Part shown: positions 52,640 through 54,421 of the stretch, piece by piece
Layout: each line of letters begins with the position of its first letter
Numbering within the stretch: position 1 is the stretch's first letter
NCBI GenBank assembly: GCA_023375785.1
Contig: SZWC01003608.1
Span: 77,412-131,832 of the forward strand
Direction: 5' to 3'
DNA: 54,421 bases
DNA from: Penium margaritaceum
Taxonomy: Eukaryota > Streptophyta > Zygnematophyceae > Desmidiales > Peniaceae
Position numbers and translations under genes: made by a program
The notes under the pieces: model-generated
Seen by the model: only the letters and a program-made list of their open reading frames with translations
Told to the model about the DNA's origin: nothing
Databases searched by the model: none

Positions 52640-53872
52640 GCTCATGATGTGCAAATCCATGGGTTGTGCTTTGATCAAGAAATCTATAAGCATGTGGTGC
52701 ATTTGTTAATGCTGGAGCACCAACTATCTCTTCTCCACCATGCCCCCTATGTAATGGAAATGCACATCAATGTGATTCATCCTCCTATGCTGCATCGGGT
52801 TGTTGGTCAGCAAGATAGCACCAGTGTTGTCCTCCAGCACCATCATTGGCTCTTGCTGTGTCACGCCCAGCTCCCCCAGCAACTTGTGAAGCCACACCGC
52901 CTTCTTGACCACTTTGGCCAACGCAAAGTACTCCGACTCCACTCTGGAGGTGGTGATGCAGTCCTGTTTTCTGCTACACCATGAGATTTCTGTACCAGCA
53001 AGGAAGAACACGTAGCCCAATGTGGACATCCACTTATCCACATCGCCAGTGTAATCTGCATCCATGAGCAAACCACAAGTAAACGGTCGGACCGCCCCTT
53101 GCCATCAAACCCTAGGCATGTGTATCGCGTCGTTTGTAGGTACCAGAGAATGCGCTTGACCACCTTCCTATGTAGTAGCCCTTGATCAGCCCCATACCTG
53201 CTCACTTGGCCCACCGCATAGGCCAAGTCCAGTCGAATGGCCACCATGGCGTAGATGAGGCTGTCCATCATCGATTGGTAGGCCTCCCGCTCTTCTTTTG
53301 TTTTCTGCACCATCACTCAGTTCACGGGTCATAAAGATAGGACCGTTAACTGGTTTGCAGTCCTCCATGCCAAACCGCTTAGCCATCTCGGCCAAGTGTT
53401 TGGCCGGTCCCAGCTCAAGCAAGGTTCTGCGTGATGCTAACCCCGAGGTAGTAGTCCAGCTCCCCCACATCCGACATCTGAAAGTTTCTGCCCCACTGCA
53501 CCTTCAGCTGCTGTAGGCTTGGCAGGTCAGTTGATCACAAAATCAGGTCGTCCACCTAGAGTGTGACGATTTGATGGCGCTGCTTGTTGCTCCACACATA
53601 TAATTTGTGATCTGAATCACAGCTCTTGAAGTCGAGTTGTGCCACAAAGCTGTCCATCTGTTGGTACCAACATTCGGACAATTGTTTTATCTCATACATT
53701 GGCTTCCGTATCTTGCACACCTTGCCCTCCGGTGCCTCCATCCCCTCTAGCACTTCCATGTAGATCTCTTCGTCTATGATTCCATTGAGAAGGCCTTCGT
53801 CACATCCATTTGGTGGAGCTCCACTTCCTTCGTGGCTGCCATCACAAGGGAGGTATGGTTGATCGTGTGCAT
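52640..53872 (-). pseudogene. pol: element 6 copia RT (partial) and RNase H
   Basis: Read on the minus strand from 53872: T-S-L-V-M-A-A-T-K-E-V-E-L-H-Q-M-D-V-T-K-A-F, a frameshift, Y-M-E-V-L-E-G, and a TAG in place of the Tyr of YVDD (53556-53558). Then come L-D-Y-Y-L-G-V-S and RNase H with M-D-A-D-Y-T-G-D, S-W-C-S-R-K-Q-D, V-E-S-E-Y-F-A-L and D-N-T-G-A-I. Everything upstream of RT motif 2 is missing: the sequence changes abruptly at about 53873. Confidence 0.92.
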
Positions 53873-54421
53873 TTACTACACTGTTCAAAGAGTGTATTTG
53901 AGTATGCAGAAGAAGGAAGTTGCAATGAAAGTAAGGTACATACAAGAATAATTTGGATGTTTTTTAAAGGAATATGTATGTGAAGCCCAGATTACTGGAG
54001 TGGAGTAAAATACGCATGTTGTAGAATTATTGCAAACAAGATTACCAGAGCAGGAAAGTCCATTTGCGGTCCTTCTAGATTATTGGAATACTTCTTGTCA
54101 TAACATTATTTGGAAACAATTGCGTAGCCCAAGGTCGTTCGCGCTCGTAGCGAGACTATTACCACATTTGTGCATCTGTTTTAGCAAGAGAGATTTTAGG
54201 TCCCCCTCCCCCCCCCCCCATCCCCCATTTTGTATTGGGTGAGTGTATTGTATTGTGTATCCGGAGGCGAGTTGTAAAAGTGCCCAAATGCATGCGCGAA
54301 AGCAGCAATGTGTAGTTTCTTTGCAACCTCTCTCAGTCAAATGCATTCGTGTATCATTGTTCACCCCCCTCGTATTCACATCTGTATACATTCGTCTCAT
54401 ATACTTTCCGTGTTGGGGGGG
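53873..54421. repeat. anonymous DNA grading into the window-left satellite family
   Basis: No gene seen. A C-rich tract near 54201-54228 and the last 60 bases (TCGTCTCATATACTTTCCGTGTTGGGGGG) resemble the 0.9-4.7 kb satellite unit, so the array family probably starts again at the right edge. Confidence 0.5.

Overview
The window is eukaryotic and is almost entirely transposable-element sequence. It contains six Ty1/copia-type LTR retrotransposon bodies or remnants, two fragments of one Ty3/gypsy family, an almost complete autonomous hAT DNA transposon, a small non-autonomous hAT element (MITE), a purine/pyrimidine-rich satellite and several microsatellites. I found no intact host gene, rRNA, functional tRNA or CRISPR. 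Plant-type copia lineages, primer-binding sites (PBS) complementary to plant-like initiator tRNA-Met, a BED/hAT transposase of plant type, and nonsense mutations that look like decay of methylated CG/CHG sites all suggest a streptophyte with a large repeat-rich genome. A charophyte alga such as Chara is my guess, at low confidence.

Layout. 1-4.75 kb: an AC microsatellite, then a satellite whose G-rich tracts (about 0.9-3.2 kb) switch to C-rich tracts (3.3-4.7 kb) on the same strand. 5142-5909: a hAT-type MITE with an 18-bp terminal inverted repeat (TIR), a perfect 8-bp target-site duplication (TSD) and GGATCC arrays. 5.9-9.0 kb: anonymous Ser/Thr-coding-like and CAG/CTG-rich DNA with a (CAG)n(GGA)n tract. 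9.0-15.3 kb: an old copia pol remnant split by element 1 (9468-14980, LTRs of 652 bp, TSD AAGCA). 16.7-19.9 kb: element 3, a copia element truncated at its 3' end. 19.9-20.5 kb: gypsy fragment A. 20.5-31.7 kb: a further LTR (family 6, copy A) split by element 2 (20896-31222), which is itself split by the hAT transposon (23357-27352). 33.6-40.4 kb: element 4, copia, minus strand, with a 1.1-kb foreign insert and a 169-N gap in its RT. 41.0-44.4 kb and 51.2-51.7 kb: gypsy copy B, split by element 5 (44438-51236, copia, TSD TCAAC). 51.7-53.9 kb: element 6, the 3' half of a minus-strand copia with an LTR of family 6. The satellite resembles the right end of the window again.

How it fits together. 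This is an insertion stratigraphy, not a working operon-like unit. The order gypsy A, then LTR family 6, then element 2, then hAT can be read from the junctions. Element 2 is the best-preserved copia, with intact DSGT, integrase triad and YVDD motifs, but the hAT insertion between protease and integrase disables it. Element 1 is nearly colinear but carries sixteen in-frame stops, twelve TAG and none TAA. Three features stand out: a tRNA-like A/B-box module followed by an AGCTTC/GAAGCT hairpin in several LTRs; PBSs complementary to the anticodon region of initiator tRNA-Met; and a perfect 25-bp hairpin with a 4-nt loop in element 3.
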